A DNA stretch of 64,000 bases, taken from the NCBI GenBank assembly GCA_026182355.1, contig JAPFBL010000255.1, positions 5,953,501 through 6,017,500 on the forward strand, read 5' to 3'. A model generated the notes under the pieces. It did no database searches. It worked only from the letters and a program-made list of their open reading frames with translations, and was not told where the DNA came from. The position numbers and the translations under genes were made by a program. Shown here one piece after another: positions 11,038-23,445 of this stretch. Positions within the stretch are counted from its first letter, which is position 1; each line of letters begins with the position of its first letter. The stretch is from Hermatobates lingyangjiaoensis (taxonomy: Eukaryota > Arthropoda > Insecta > Hemiptera > Hermatobatidae).

Positions 11038-11891
11038 GGTTAGTACAGTGGTTCTCAAACTGGGGTCCGTGGTCCCCTAGGGAACCGCGAAGGGGTTGAA
11101 GGGGGACCGCGAAGAGTCCATTCAGTACTTCAAATTGTCGACTAGCCCATTTGGGATTGTTACAGTCATAATGACATCGTTGTTGTTGGGAAAGGATATC
11201 AAAGCGTAGCATCTCAAATTACACCTTTTTCCGTTTGAAGTTTCTGGATAGGGAGGGAGAGTCAAAGAAGTGTTTTGTTTGTGTGACTCATGTCAACAAG
11301 CTTACGCTATTCTACTCGAGTTGTATTGATTGGAGGTGAGGTGAATTGCGTGATTATATGTGAATTCTTTTCCGTGAATTGTCAATTAGTGATTTTTGGA
11401 TCCAAATGGTACAGTCCTATCCTGAAGTTGCAAAGCTGGCTTTAAAGGTGCTGATTCTATTCGCAACCACCTATGAATGTGAGAAAGCATTTTCTGCATC
11501 ACTTGTCATCAAAACAAAATCCTGAAACAGGTTAGAAGCCACAAATGATATGAGAGTTGCACTTGCCAAAACTAAGCCAAATATAGAAGAACTGGTTGAG
11601 GCAAAGCAAATGCACCCATCACATTGAATGAAGTTTTAATATATTTAAATGTTGCTATTTTCTGATTGAATAATTGATTAAATAAGATTTTTTTTTGTTT
11701 TAATAGAAATCGGTTGCAATTTTTTGAAAACATATTTTTGTGTTTGAATAAACGTTTGTTTCCCCAAAATGTTTTGTTCCAGTAACCTATATGTTAACTG
11801 GTTGTTATAAAAGGGTCCGTGAGCCATCTAAAATATCATAAAGAGCCATGCAAAAAAATCTCAAAATAGTTTGAGAACCACTGGGTTAGTA
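11038..11891 (+). mobile_element. Short hAT transposon with 8-base target duplication
   Basis: The element at 11046-11883 begins CAGTGGTTCTCAAAC and ends GTTTGAGAACCACTG, an inverted terminal repeat typical of hAT elements. GGTTAGTA occurs directly on both sides (11038-11045 and 11884-11891), the perfect 8-base duplication expected of hAT insertion. Subterminal GGGGTCCGTGG and GGGTCCGTGAG also echo each other. It is 838 bases long, with only the transposase tail inside. Confidence 0.95.
11418..11627 (+). pseudogene. hAT transposase C-terminal dimerisation fragment
   Basis: The frame reads YPEVAKLALKVLILFATTYE, then CEKAFSA, a stop at 11523-11525, then NRLEATNDMRVALAKTKPNI and EELVEAKQMHPSH before TGA. 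The YPxLxxLAxxxLxxxATxxxxERxFS-like pattern followed by NRL and the DLRVALxxxxP block is the C-terminal hAT dimerisation region. This subtype resembles the ZBED5/FAM200-like hAT proteins. The catalytic N-terminal part is absent, so the element cannot move by itself. Confidence 0.9.
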
Positions 11892-14800
11892 GATTTGTAG
11901 TACTAAACAATCAAGGCTTATAGGGAAATCGCAAATATGTAAAACGTAGAGGTACTCTTCTATTTTAATTTTTTGCAAGTACTTTCCACAACTAATCATT
12001 AAGAAACCTAAGGGTGTGTCACAAGAAATATTCTACCTAAAGACATTCATGTCATATAAAGTTAATGAATTATGTAAGATAATGAAATCTGCAGCTTTTA
12101 ATATAAAAAAATGTAAAAACCTTCAAGATCTGCTCGAGTCTTCCAAACTAGCCTTTCATAATTTCTTAATGTTGAGTTTAACCCGTTTAAAAGATCATAT
12201 TATACTTTAATAACAAGCCTCGGATATGCGTAACACGCTTTCAGAAACATTATTTTGCATTGTGATCTTGGTACTGAGATTTTGTTAACAAAGTTCCATT
12301 GTTTTTGTAAATTCATCAGTGGGTTTACACTTGTTTAACTTCAGTGATATATGTTTACTTTCAGTGAACTATATGTTTATAGTGAACATATAGTTACTAT
12401 AAAATGATAGAAATGTCAAATACAAACAATTGTATAACGTTCTTAAACATCTAAATTAATTATATTACAACACATTATAAATAATTATAACACAGAGATT
12501 TTTTAATAATTTTAATTAAAATAAAAAATAGATTGGAGGTCTGGTTACCGGTGATCAGAAATAATGAACAATAAGTATAATAATTGACTCACGCATTTTA
12601 ATGTGTAATTATCATATTTGTTTAGAACAGTGTTTTTGAAGTGATCATACAGCTCCTCTGGCGGGCATTAATTTATAAATTAATTAATTACACTTAATTA
12701 AGTATGTAATTACTTACAGTAAAGTGTAAGGGGGTAGTGGGAAGTTCCGCCTTACATGGATGCGTTGAACAAATTCTATTTATTTCTTGTTCTGTGACTA
12801 GGAGGACTCACACTGCAGTCATTGCGCGTGGCACGCGAGCAAACCTGTAAACAACAATAAGGCTGTTGCCCCACAAGGCAAACTTTCGATTGTCCCTGTT
12901 TTTCATCTTGTTGGAAAACACGAACAAAATAATCGCTGACTTTGCACCGACAGTCAAAGATAAGTTTTGTGGAGTGAAGAGGTTATTTGTTGCTCCTAAA
13001 AAATTGCATTATTTCTGAAGAATACTCGTATGTATATTTATGATCATTATAGGTTTTTAACTGTCATAAAAGTTAATGACAGTTTAATATTATTAAATAT
13101 TGATTTAATACATACACTTTATGGAAACTTACTTCCATTAAATTGTTGAGCTGAAGTACGTTCCTCAGTAGGTATGCTATCTTTTCTACATACCCACCTA
13201 CTAAAGCGAACTATAGGAACCTATAAATATAACAGTCACAACAATAAGTGTCGTACAAAGGAGTGGTTTGAGACTACTTCTAAGCAACATTGATTCTAGA
13301 TGAGTGAATTGGTTTCAAAACATCAGTGTCATCCATCTCATCAAAAGTTTTTTTTTTTTATTTTTATTTTACATAGTCACAACAATGTAAATGTAACATT
13401 ACCAGTGACAATGATGAAGGAAATATATACATTACACATGGAGGCAGGAGGGAAGAAATAATCCAGTAATTATACTTCCTGGCGTGAAAAAAAAAAGTTA
13501 TAAAACTTAGATTAAATTTACAAGTCACTAGAGTAATTCACACTAATAAAAAAGTTCTGAATACAAGTTTTTATCAAACATTGTTCTGTGTCATTAAAAT
13601 TTATTTACATCTAGTACATTTTGAAATTTAATAAGTTTTTATATTATTCAATTAAATTCATTAGGAGTCAGTGTCAAATCAAGCTGTATCTTAACGGAGG
13701 GATAGTTAAAAATGTTTCAGAACAATGGTCGAGCGATTGCTAGATATATTTCTTCTGAACGATTCTGGTTTTACGAATGGAAAAAAATGATTATATGATA
13801 ATTAAAAAATTATTAACTAATAATCATTATTAATAATTTAAATTCTATCGTTTACCAAATAGTTAGACAAGTAACCTTAAATAAAAAGATATTATTATAA
13901 GAATAATTGAAAATAATCAATCCAATCAATAAAATGAAACAAAAAAAGATATGAATGTACTTATAGACTTTTCATAATATGCGCTGTATTGTATTAGCTA
14001 TACTGTGAATGTCTTTTGGTCGTGATTTGAGAGAGCTGTTTGGAAGAGGTTGAATTAATAGTAAAGTTTATGGTGCAGGTACTCGTTAAAGCTACCTGCT
14101 ATTGTAAACTAGATGAATGCAGGATTTAGAACTCGCCATGTAAAGCCAAACTGGCAATGTGGCTCGCTCTTAGCAACAAGGGGCCTACATTCTTCCCTAG
14201 AACAGCAAAACAGCTTAAAGTCTACAAGGCAGGGTGTCGGGAAGCAGCATTTTAAATAGCCTGAAAAGCTACACACGTTTTGCAAATTATTATGTTCAAA
14301 TAAAAATAAATTTAGTTGATTATTGGTTTTGAGCACTATTCAAATTTTTAAACAAAATTTAATTCTAATAAATTACTTATTTTTACATCTGTGATTCTAA
14401 TGAAATAAGGTGAACAAACTCTTTGTCAGCAGCTGACTTAAGGTGGAAAGTTAATACTCATTTAATGCAGAGTTGCCTCATCATTCAGTACTTAAAGATA
14501 ACTCTAATTTTTAAATTTTATGATTCTAGAATGATCAGAGGAGCAGGGAAAATGAAGTATAAATTTAATATAAACTACGATAAAGTACCGTTTTCGTTGT
14601 GCAATATTGGTCAAAAACAATATGGTTCATTTCTACCCATAATACTAGACATCTTTTTCATTTCATTACTGTTCGTTAAACGGTGTAGGTTGTAGAGAGA
14701 TAAAAAAAATCTAGAAGACGATCCTATATCCACATATCAAACATTGATGCAAACGGCTTCAAGACAAAGATAGATTTTTTTCACAGTAAAAAAAAACAAA

Positions 14801-16779
14801 TATTAGACAAGTTTTTGTAAGTTTTATGGTAGTCAGTAAAAGTAAATGTACAAGCAATTTGAGGTCATTGCAATGTCACGGCTTGAATCTTGGTAATTTT
14901 GCAGAGGATTGCTCTAATGCTGGAGTAAAGATAACAGACTGGATGGCGCAGTCCCTCATTATGCTTGCGTCACCGCACGATTCGAGAACTCAGTCATTGA
15001 TAACTAATATTTGCAAAATGCACCATCATTGACTGGCACGTTTCTAACTGACTCGTCTGATTGACGTTGCAATTGATATCTTAATGTGTAATGTGGCACA
15101 TGAATCTAATGTGAACTATAAGTCCGGTCCCGAACTGGTGATTCATAGCTTACTATGGTTTTATTACGATATGTATTTCTTCAGATTAACAGAATATTTG
15201 ACAAATATACTAAATATCGTTAATTATTATTATATGAATCGTTGGATCTGTATTAATAAAATCAGTATGAGTTAAATACAGAATGATAATGTCTTTGACA
15301 CAGCCATTTTACACATAAAAGAATTCATTTCATTTATGTTTAAAAACTAAACACTTTTTCACCAATCTTATAAGTGCTAAGGAATTATATGACCCCTTAA
15401 AAGGAAATTGGTTCTGTTTATAGTAGATAAAAATATTGTTTATAACACACAAGCAGCTTCTCCCTGTTGATTTAATTTAACAGGTTCTTTAACTTTCGTT
15501 TACCCTCTGTATCAAATATAGACTACTGGAAGTGTTGCATCCGATCAATATTGTGATATCAAAATACACGTTTTGATTTTCCTGAGTAAAATATAATAGG
15601 TGTCAGAAATTGGTCTATTATTTTTAAAGGGTTATGACTAACTATACAATATTAACTAAATTTTATGATTATATCCCTGTTTGCCTTAAACAAAAGAACA
15701 ATCCTGGTACCGATATAAAACGTTTGTAAGAGGTACTTTATGTCAAAAAAATCAATTTTTGTAATTAGGTAGAAATTTCTTCACGTGATTTTGTTTAAAA
15801 TTGTTGTGCTTCTGGTTTTTTATTTGTTATTCAATACATTCAAAGCGTATAAGTTGTTTTTTTTATGATGGTAAGTTAAAATACTGTTCTAGATTATGGA
15901 TAAATTTATTTGAGGAATCTGATTAAGCTGATACATATATTAAACAAAATGCAGACAAATGTAGATAAAAAGTACTAAGTTTAATCGGAGTTGGTTAAAT
16001 TGATATACATGAAATACTAGTTCTTTTGATTTTAGCAAGTAATAAGTTTCAAAGCATTGTGACGCAATGTTTCTACTTTTTCTTAGAAAAGTCGAGGGTT
16101 ACTGCTTTAAGGGGCCGTACTCTGTGTGTGCAAGCTATACACGAAAAACTGACCACGTAGACAGTCGTCTAAGGACGACTTTTTATCTGCACTCTCCACA
16201 CTTTTTATGGCGTCTCCGTTTAAAACTTTATAATCGATAAAATATATAAAATAATGCGCAACAAAATATTCATATGAAATATTTAATAAAACAATTAATT
16301 AAAAAATGTAATTAAAATAAAATTAAATTAATTAAAAATTAAAATTAATTTTATTAAAATTACATTAATAAAAAATTTAAACGTTTACTCTCTATAACTT
16401 TCACTTGTAAAATTTTTCTCTGTAACGTCATCTGAACCCTTAAAATCTTAAAAATAACTGCAAAGTTTAAATATTGTAAAATATTGACATAAACAGCGTT
16501 TATGTTTACATATGCAATGTTTATATAAACTAATATAAACATTACCGTTTGCCGTTTGTTTATGACATTCATTTGTCAATGATGAAAGTATTATAGATGA
16601 CATCATAGAGAAACGTGTTTTCAAAATAAAATTGGTAGGTAATCTTCAATATTTGTTGCATTTTTCTTAAAGTCATTGTTTTTAAAACGTTTTAGTATTA
16701 ATATTTCCCTATCAATTGCTTTTTTATCTTTTATCGTTTATAACTTCTGCGGATTTAGACATAGAGACAATCTAATTAA
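11892..16779. other. No gene; mostly AT-rich sequence
   Basis: No coding region that I can support. A possible SINE tail lies at 14070-14240. At 16260-16375 an AT-only imperfect palindrome is built from ATTAAAAT units. GC-richer patches at 12720-12960 and 14820-15070 show no convincing frame or splice pair. Confidence 0.5.
14070..14240 (+). repeat. Possible diverged SINE tail
   Basis: GGTACTCGTTAAAG at 14079 matches 21285-21298 of the tRNA-derived SINE. A later block, AAGGGGCCTACATTC with CCCTAGAAC, roughly parallels the CGGCCTACGTG and TTCCCTTTTG part of that SINE. The tRNA-like head is missing. Confidence 0.4.
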
Positions 16780-16965
16780 GGGTACCATTTTGGTATATTA
16801 GTAGTACTTTCATTAATGGTTTATTAAGGTACCATTTTGGTATATTAGTAGTAAACCTTCACTAATAAACCTTCATTAATGGTTTATTAGGGTACCATTT
16901 TGGTTTATTAGTATTACCTTTATTACTGGTTTATTAGGGTACCATTTTGGTTTATTAGTAGCACC
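16780..16965. repeat. 47-base minisatellite, four units
   Basis: Units begin GGTACCATTTTGGT at 16781, 16828, 16891 and 16938. The spacing is 47, 63 and 47 bases; the long unit has an internal duplication of an ACTAATAAACCTTCATTAA-like segment. Units also share TATTAGTA and ATGGTTTATTA. The last unit is partial. Confidence 0.9.
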
Positions 16966-17120
16966 TTCTGAGAATTCTACAATTAAAGAAACCAAAATGC
17001 TGGCAAAACCGGACTATTCATATCTTAACACCTTATTATATAATATACAATTAGACCATAATAATAGATCATATTATTATATAATAATAATAGATATATA
17101 ATAATAATAATAATAGATCA

Positions 17121-17660
17121 TATGTGGCTCTTGACCCAGGCCACATAGGTATAGAAGGGAACGAGTTAGCTGACCAGCTGGCCAAATGAGCGGCCCAACA
17201 GATAAATACAGAGCCGATCTACTCTCACATACCTTACACTGCCCTCAAGCAGTAGGCCCATGAACGTAGCATGGAGTGCTGGCAGAAGCTGTGGGAGGAG
17301 GCGACAAATGGGAATATTACTAAAAGATTCCTACTATCTGTTAGTCAAAAAAAGCAAAAAAACCTCCAAGTGGAGTGGAAACTGACCCAGTTTCTAATAT
17401 GTGATGGAAGATATGGCCACAATCTCCACCGCCTGAAGCTTGTAAACTCTCCAGGGTGTAACTGCGGTGGCAGGTCACCTCAAACAGTTCAACACATATT
17501 GTTCGACTGCGATGAGTTGAACTCGGAGAGGAGCAGGATGGACAGACAAGTGGTGACTGCCGGAAATGCGTGGCCCCCACAGTTTGCAGCTTTGTTGGAC
17601 GAAGGCCTAGTCGGTACCTTCAAAGAAATTGTGGATAAATATCTCAATTTACTTAATTAA
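17121..17660 (+). pseudogene. LINE ORF2 C-terminus: RNase H end and CCHC zinc knuckle
   Basis: The frame reads ALDPGHIGIEGNELADQLAK, the C-terminal RNase H signature with the GNExAD block. In-frame stops at 17187-17189 (TGA) and 17253-17255 (TAG) fit C-to-T decay of CGA and CAG codons. It then stays open from 17271 to the stop at 17660. Near the end CNCGGRSPQTVQHILFDC is the Cys/His knuckle typical of R1, I and Jockey-type non-LTR retrotransposons. The fragment is 5'-truncated at an (ATA)n tract. The 79-codon minus-strand frame over 17341-17580 is a shadow. Confidence 0.9.
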
Positions 17661-19367
17661 ATTATAATAGCCTGTATTATGTTTGTCAGTAGTCGTGATT
17701 ACTCTGTTATCATTATTGTTATTATTATCATTGTTAAATTATTATATATTTAAGCTGCATTATCTTAATATAATAAGAATCATTGTGAAATATAAAAGAT
17801 TTTAATGCATGTAATACCTTCTGGTGGAGCATGTTGTTCTCTAACAATAAAAAAAAATAGATCATATTATGGTTCAGATTTTTTACATGAAACTTGACTG
17901 GGAAAACGAAACCTTTCTTTTTAAATTGGATGTTATCTGTAAATTTCAATAGGGAGTGATGCACAGAGATTCGGATTTTTATAATTATGAAATGTTCAAT
18001 GCTGTCATTTCCTTTTTATTTAAAATACATTAATTACAAAATAGTAATAATCTATTTGTATTGTTTAAACAATTATTATTAATATTTTTTAAAAACTCAA
18101 TATTTATTATTTCTGATTACTTGTAACTGCATAATAATTTCAAGGAATGAGGAATAGTTATTTAATTAAGATTTGTGCCTTCTTTAAATTACATTCAGTA
18201 TTGAAAGAAATAAATTAATTTTAATATTCGAAATTTAGTTGGGTTAGATGTAACTTTTAATTAGATATAGAAGAACAACTATATCACAGATAAAGGAACG
18301 CCTTGTTTACATTGCTAATAAAACAAAACAAAATAAATGGATGTGGCGTCCTTATGGGGGTAATGTTAAATTCAATTTAATGCCGATGATTTATGTTAAG
18401 ACATATTTTTTCAAATGGATATTATAATCTATTTGAATATACACCTGTCAGAGTTTTTAAATTGCTGTTGAAACATTGACCTACATTACATTAGATCATA
18501 ACCCCCAGAGTAATTGAGAGACAGGGAGAAAGGGATCCTGGGGCGTCGTTGGTCAAGTTGCTTATGCAAGAAGAGTGTTTTTCACTCACCTTCCGAGGGT
18601 GCGGACGGAATGGCGAGGCGTCGGAATTAGACAGTAGGTGGCAGATGAAACACCTCAACCATTCAACTATCATTTTCTACTCACTTCAGTTGGTAGTTAT
18701 GATCAAGATTTCATACATTATATCAAATATAATAGCTTTGTTATAAGACTTTGTTATTTCGAACAATGAATTTTTTAATTTATGAATATATTTTAATAGG
18801 TGTTCACTATTTGTTTGAGAAACAGGTATTGAAAAGATAATTAGAGCGTAATGAAATTCAATTTTTTTTAAGTTTTGAGTCTTTAGAGCTGTTGGATGAC
18901 ATCAATCAATGGCTTATCTATTATTCCCCCATTACTAAATTACAATTATTAGATTTGTGAAATGGGACCAGTCCTTGTGAAATGATCCAGTCCCTTATAG
19001 GTGTGTAATCGCCTGAATGAATGAGGGAGAAGATGTTGATTTGCAATTTTAACTTCTTCTAAACGGAATTGGGCTCGGACTAATTAATATATTCACCCCT
19101 GAATAATGAAAAATTCATAATGTTAAGCTGTTACCTAGTTTAAGAAGAAAATGTTGAAGTTCTAATTTACGTCGCAATATCAGTGAAATGAATATCGTTA
19201 AAATGGTGAATATTAGCAAGGGAACAATTTTGGTAATTTTTTTAACAATGGTTAATTTTTAAAAGGTGGTAATTTTTTTAATAACTTAGTTGTACTTCTC
19301 ATCCATTAAATCAAACAATTTGAATTAGGTTCAGCATTAAAAGTATACAGAAATGAATAAATATTAT
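17661..19367. other. Possible LINE 3' UTR, then no recognised gene
   Basis: The first ~150 bases after the LINE frame may be its 3' UTR. At 18585-18665 a GC-richer patch has a minus-strand CGGAAG/GTGAGTG donor-like site preceded by an open frame (WLRCFICHLLSNSDASPFRP). The same patch has a plus-strand open frame, and neither is convincing alone. Confidence 0.35.
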
Positions 19368-19526
19368 AACCACATTAAGAAATGAAAAAAGACAAAGATC
19401 TTTCAACCGTAACAAACGTTCTTCGTTACAAGACTGCTTGTTACGGTTGAAAGATCTTAGTCTTTTTTCTCATTCCTTATTGTGGTTTGAACATTGATTG
19501 TTATTTTACGTCTTTATTGTGAAATT
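19368..19526. mobile_element. Foldback repeat, copy 4
   Basis: AACCACATTAAGAAATG and AAGATCTTTCAACCGTAAC face GTTACGGTTGAAAGATCTTA and CTTATTGTGGTTTGAACATT. The centre is shortened to CGTTACAAGACTG, so the CTGACGA core is lost. The right end keeps TTATTGTGAAATTTTG before a TA tract. Confidence 0.9.
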
Positions 19527-21128
19527 TTGTTTATATATATGTAATATATATATATTATGTATAATAAAAAATTTGAATTCGGTAAAGATTTAAAAATAAA
19601 TTAGTTTAGTACTTTAGTATTCTTCTAAGAATACTAAGGGACTGCTTTTATTATCTCCATTTTCCTAGTTGTTGATATTTTTTTCGCTTGTAATGTCAAT
19701 TTGTATTAAAAGTTGATCTATTTACATTTTATTAACAGCTAGCTACGGACGTTGCCAATGCCTATCTAACATTAATGAAAATCAGCAAAGATATGAAAAA
19801 TAGTTGTGGAATCAAAGTTCTCAACTTTTGATGAGAGCATTGGTTATGGAGGCGTGAATGTTTTAATATTTATTGAGTTTAATTAATGATTTTATGCATA
19901 ATTAATATATGACATTATTTTAGTGATAAAACTTTGTCATAGTCACATTGTTTTACTTGAGGAACTCCATATTGAATAGTAACATCAGAATAAGAGAATT
20001 CAATTTCTCTTTGAAATATTTCAATTTGATGATATAAAATATCGTCAAATATCCAGGACAATATTAGTATATTAATAGTCCGTTTACTTTGTAGTAATTA
20101 TTATCATTTCAATGAAATACATTTTACAGTTAAATCTTTTTATTAATTTTGATTTTGGCTAAGTATAACTAATTGCTATTTTCAGTCTTCACTGTTTATT
20201 ATCCTTGGGTAATGAATTGTTCTTCTAAAGTTCTTCTTCACTTGGTTCAATGCCACCAAATTGGTTAAAACAATGGAATAAAATGAAAATGTACACAGTG
20301 CATATATTCTGAGTGTATTTCCTGAACTGTTCCATTTGAGATGGTGTTAGGTTTATAATGCAATTAATATCCCATGTTATTGCTAATTGACAGGAAGGTT
20401 ATGTAAGTAGGGGAGAGGAGGAGTAAAGTGCGGTAATGGAGGCAGGGACCTCATGTTGTGTCTCCTGTGTTATGAAAACGACAGTAGAAAATATTATAAT
20501 GAAGGCCGTGATTTGATGTTTCTATTCTAGCGAAACACGTGCTGCTTCTGCAATCTCCTCCCCTCTGTATCCTTCCCTTTCCTTTCCTTTACACTTGGCT
20601 TCACTTTCTTTGCTAACTGACTCTTGATTGTTCACTTATTTACAGTTTCATTGTAAGTGATTTTATATTTTCCGATCAGTGGTCAGTTAATTTAATTTGC
20701 ATATCTTAGTTAATTTAAAGAAGATACTGTGGCTATAAAATTTATCTTCGTTACATATGCGTGACTAATTACTGATTTTACAAAAAAATTTGAGAGTAAT
20801 TTACTTTTAAAAAAATGGCATAAAAACTGCTGTTAGTGATCAGACATAAACCCTTTATACCGCTTTTAATAGTACACAATATTTCTATGAATATCTTCAT
20901 ATTAACCATAACAAAAAAGAATTCTAACTTTTGAAACATGATAAAATAACATTTATAGAGTACAGAAAAGAACTAGATCAGTTATTTAGAGGTTTTTATT
21001 TACACTGGCTTGTAGAATAAGTCCAGTAAGATTATTGCGTATGAACTGACGAAGGGAAAATAGAGCCAGCATTGTAGAGCTAAGACATGTCATCAACACA
21101 GTCTTTATTACTCTTTATATTATTGATA
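19527..21128. other. No gene recognised
   Basis: AT-rich. A somewhat GC-richer, pyrimidine-rich patch lies at 20400-20600 (CTTCCCTTTCCTTTCC). I see no supported exon. Confidence 0.5.
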
Positions 21129-21440
21129 GGGGTTAGGTTAGCTCAGTGGTTAACGTACTCGCCTCTGAACTGATAGAACCGGGGTTCGATCCCCACCTGG
21201 CTCTCGATTTAGTCATGCGGGAGTCTGAGTACGTCGTCCCTCGGAGAAGGACGTTCAACCGTCGGTCCCGAGCCTGTATGATGTTAGGTACTCGTTAAAG
21301 TTCCCTACTCTAAATACACTTGAGTTGAGTAAAATTTAGGACTTCCACTGTAGAATCAATCCTCATTGTGTGGTATCACAAAGGGCCAATGCTCGGCCTA
21401 CGTGTGTTCCCTTTTGGGACTACCACTGCAACCTAACCTA
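21129..21440 (+). mobile_element. tRNA-derived SINE, full-length-looking copy
   Basis: The head has an A box (TAGCTCAGTGG, 21139-21149) and B box (GGTTCGATCCC, 21183-21193), the internal promoter of RNA polymerase III. After the head comes a SINE body homologous to 24644-24935: CCTGGCTCTCGATTTA, CGTCGTCCCTCGGA, GGACGTT, TACTCGTTAAA, ACTTGAGTT and AAAATTTAGGA are shared. It is not a plain tRNA gene, because the anticodon arm is poor and the unit continues for 230 bases. GGTTAGGTTA near the start and TAACCTAACC at the end are inverted, possibly by chance. Confidence 0.85.
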
Positions 21441-22189
21441 ACCACTTATATCATTGATAAAATTACTTTGTCATCCTTTAATAATGTTCCCTTTTAAATA
21501 TAAAAACAATTATTACACATTTTTTTATTACAAACAAAAGAGTAAATAATGATAATTGTTTTTAAAATCCCACAAAATATTTAAATTAAAAAAAAAATTA
21601 TATTGGACTTCCAGGTTGGTATTTGTGTTTTTGGATGAAAATTGTTCATCAGGATTTAATCAACAATCACTACGTTTAATTTATTTGGTACTTAAATATA
21701 TATTTTTTTCAAAATTTCTCCAGAAAATTTGAACCACTCATTTTAATCACTTTTTTTTACTAAATATTAAATAAGGTTTAGCTTTTGACTCATATCATGG
21801 GAAAAGTAATAGTTAATTATTTCTTGAGGACTAATAGATTTTATGCACTAATGAGTTAATACATTAACATTTTCACTTTTCAAACTCAGATGCTGGCTTC
21901 GGTTCTGTTTGTTCGACTGTTGGTGGAACACAAACCAGCCTTCTCAAACTCAACTTGCTAGTCCGTTAGTAGGGCATCCACAGAACATCCAAAGAAACCA
22001 TGTTTACATTTTCATATTATACTTGATTTAATAAAAGTTCTTTAAATTCTTATTAATTTTTGACTTTTTATTTACTTTTACTTTGTTTTACAATATTATT
22101 CGGATATTTTTTACATATTTCTATATTATTTCTAAATTATATATATATTTGTAAAATTTGGAAGCAGTTCTTCATTTAAGCATGTTTCG
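21441..22189. other. No gene recognised
   Basis: AT-rich sequence without coding or repeat signals that I can name. Confidence 0.5.
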
Positions 22190-22426
22190 TTGAACAGCTG
22201 ACCGTATTTCGCTGATGTCATTTTCTTCACTAGTTTTTCAAGGTTTCTGAATACCTTCTTCTTTTTTTAATTAATCACCTGAAGATGACTGGAAGCCAGT
22301 CAAAACATGTCGGTTCCAACTTAATTAACATTCTCCAACGTTTGGATGAAGGAAAAGAAGGTATTCAGAAACCTTGAAAAACTAGTGAAGAAAATGACAT
22401 CAGCGAAATAGGTCAGCTTTTCAACG

Positions 22427-22430
<4 letters not shown>
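22190..22430. repeat. Inverted repeat around a PLE 5' end
   Basis: The arms at 22190-22270 and 22345-22430 are inverted copies with few differences (CAAGGTTTCTGAATACCTTC and its complement; CGCTGATGTCATTTTCTTCA and its complement). A hammerhead-like core and the PLE N-terminus lie in the loop and right arm. Confidence 0.85.
22279..22317 (+). ncRNA. Degenerate hammerhead-like motif, PLE 5' end
   Basis: CTGAAGA (22279-22285) is followed by a perfect 6-bp stem II, GACTGG/CCAGTC, with an AAG loop. AAAA replaces GAAA, then ACATGT and C. Losing the G of GAAA should inactivate it, and stem I is not evident. Confidence 0.4.

Positions 22431-22445
<15 letters not shown>
22307..22445 (+). pseudogene. 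PLE N-terminal fragment running into (TA)n
   Basis: ATG 22307 lies in ACATGTC and reads MSVPT, stop, then KVFRNLEKLVKKMTS, matching FRRLEKFKKQLV at 53590-53738 and LRKLEKLNKKR at 53428-53600. After another stop and a frameshift, QLFNEI corresponds to the FNxIC motif. The frame then enters the TA tract at 22428-22460. No later PLE domain follows. Confidence 0.65.

Positions 22446-22460
<15 letters not shown>
22428..22460. repeat. (TA)n microsatellite
   Basis: A TA tract that begins exactly where the PLE N-terminal fragment ends. The sequence from here to 23310 is AT-rich, without a recognised gene. Confidence 0.9.
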
Positions 22461-22464
<4 letters not shown>

Positions 22465-23310
22465 TATATAAATTATTTATGTACATCTACATTTATGTAT
22501 TTGGTCGAAATAGCCAATCATATTCGAGATCCAGACCACTCATGCAGAATTTATGAATTTATGCACATGATATATTATATCACTTTTTGTCTGAACTGTT
22601 TACAATAATATTAATTAAACATATAAACTCTTAATTGATTATATATATTAACATATAATGCTTTAGATATTGTGAATTTGTGTCTTTTAATATGTGTTTA
22701 ATTGTTGGAGGTTGTATGTTTTCTTATATTTTTTTGATTATAGGCTTATAAAAAAACTAAAACTACAACACTGACATTATTGAAAGTTTTATTTACTTTT
22801 TGAAAAATTGGCATATTCCTGATAAATTTTGATTTTACTATATTTAATGGTTGAAAGCTTTATTATGTGTTATATAGATATGATTTCAGTTATGGAAATT
22901 TGCAATCTAATTATCTGCTTAAAAAATTAGATATAGGGATGATAGTGACTACTGTGGTATTTAAATATAAATAAATATAATGGATTTTTGTTCTTTAAAA
23001 CTCTAAAGCATTGATTACAAATGCTTTCCAGTGTTTCTCTCAGCAGTATTTAATAAAAAATCAAACAGGTCCCCCTTTACTAAATCCGAGATAAACCAAC
23101 TTAAACATTTAAAAATGAGCTATAACGACCTTACTTAAGTATGATCTTAATCTTCATGATAACAAGTCTCTCCTTGAAAGGGACTTCGATCCTGCACTCT
23201 TTAACTCATCTCTTGCTCCTCAATATGTGATGATTAGCACACTCTGTTTGCTCTGAACGTGGAGCAAAAATGAATTGGCGTTTTAAATATTGTAATACTT
23301 TTTTTTTATT

Positions 23311-23445
23311 GTTTAAACTGATCCCCTAGAGGGTTAAAGACGTCAGCCCTACAAAGATGATTCTACAGTGGGAGTCCTAAATTTTGCCTAACCCAAGTGT
23401 ATTAATATTAATAGTAGGGATCAACGAATACCTGACATCGTACAT
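23311..23445 (-). mobile_element. tRNA-derived SINE, 3' part only
   Basis: On the minus strand TACGATGTCAGGTATTCGTT, CACTTGGGTTAGGCAAAATT and TAGGACTCCCACTGTAGAAT match the two longer SINE copies. The end (GACGTC, GGGGATCAGTTTAAACAA) matches that of 24644-24935. It is 5'-truncated, as normal for retroposed SINEs. Confidence 0.8.

Noticed and set aside
17341..17580. Minus-strand 79-codon frame
   Set aside because: It is the shadow of the LINE frame on the plus strand, which has recognisable RNase H and zinc-knuckle motifs.
18491..18746. Protein-coding exon on either strand at the GC-rich patch
   Set aside because: Both strands are open over the same patch and only one donor-like site is present, so neither can be preferred.
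21129..21203. A tRNA gene
   Set aside because: A and B boxes are present, but the anticodon arm does not fold well, and the unit continues into a SINE body shared with other copies.
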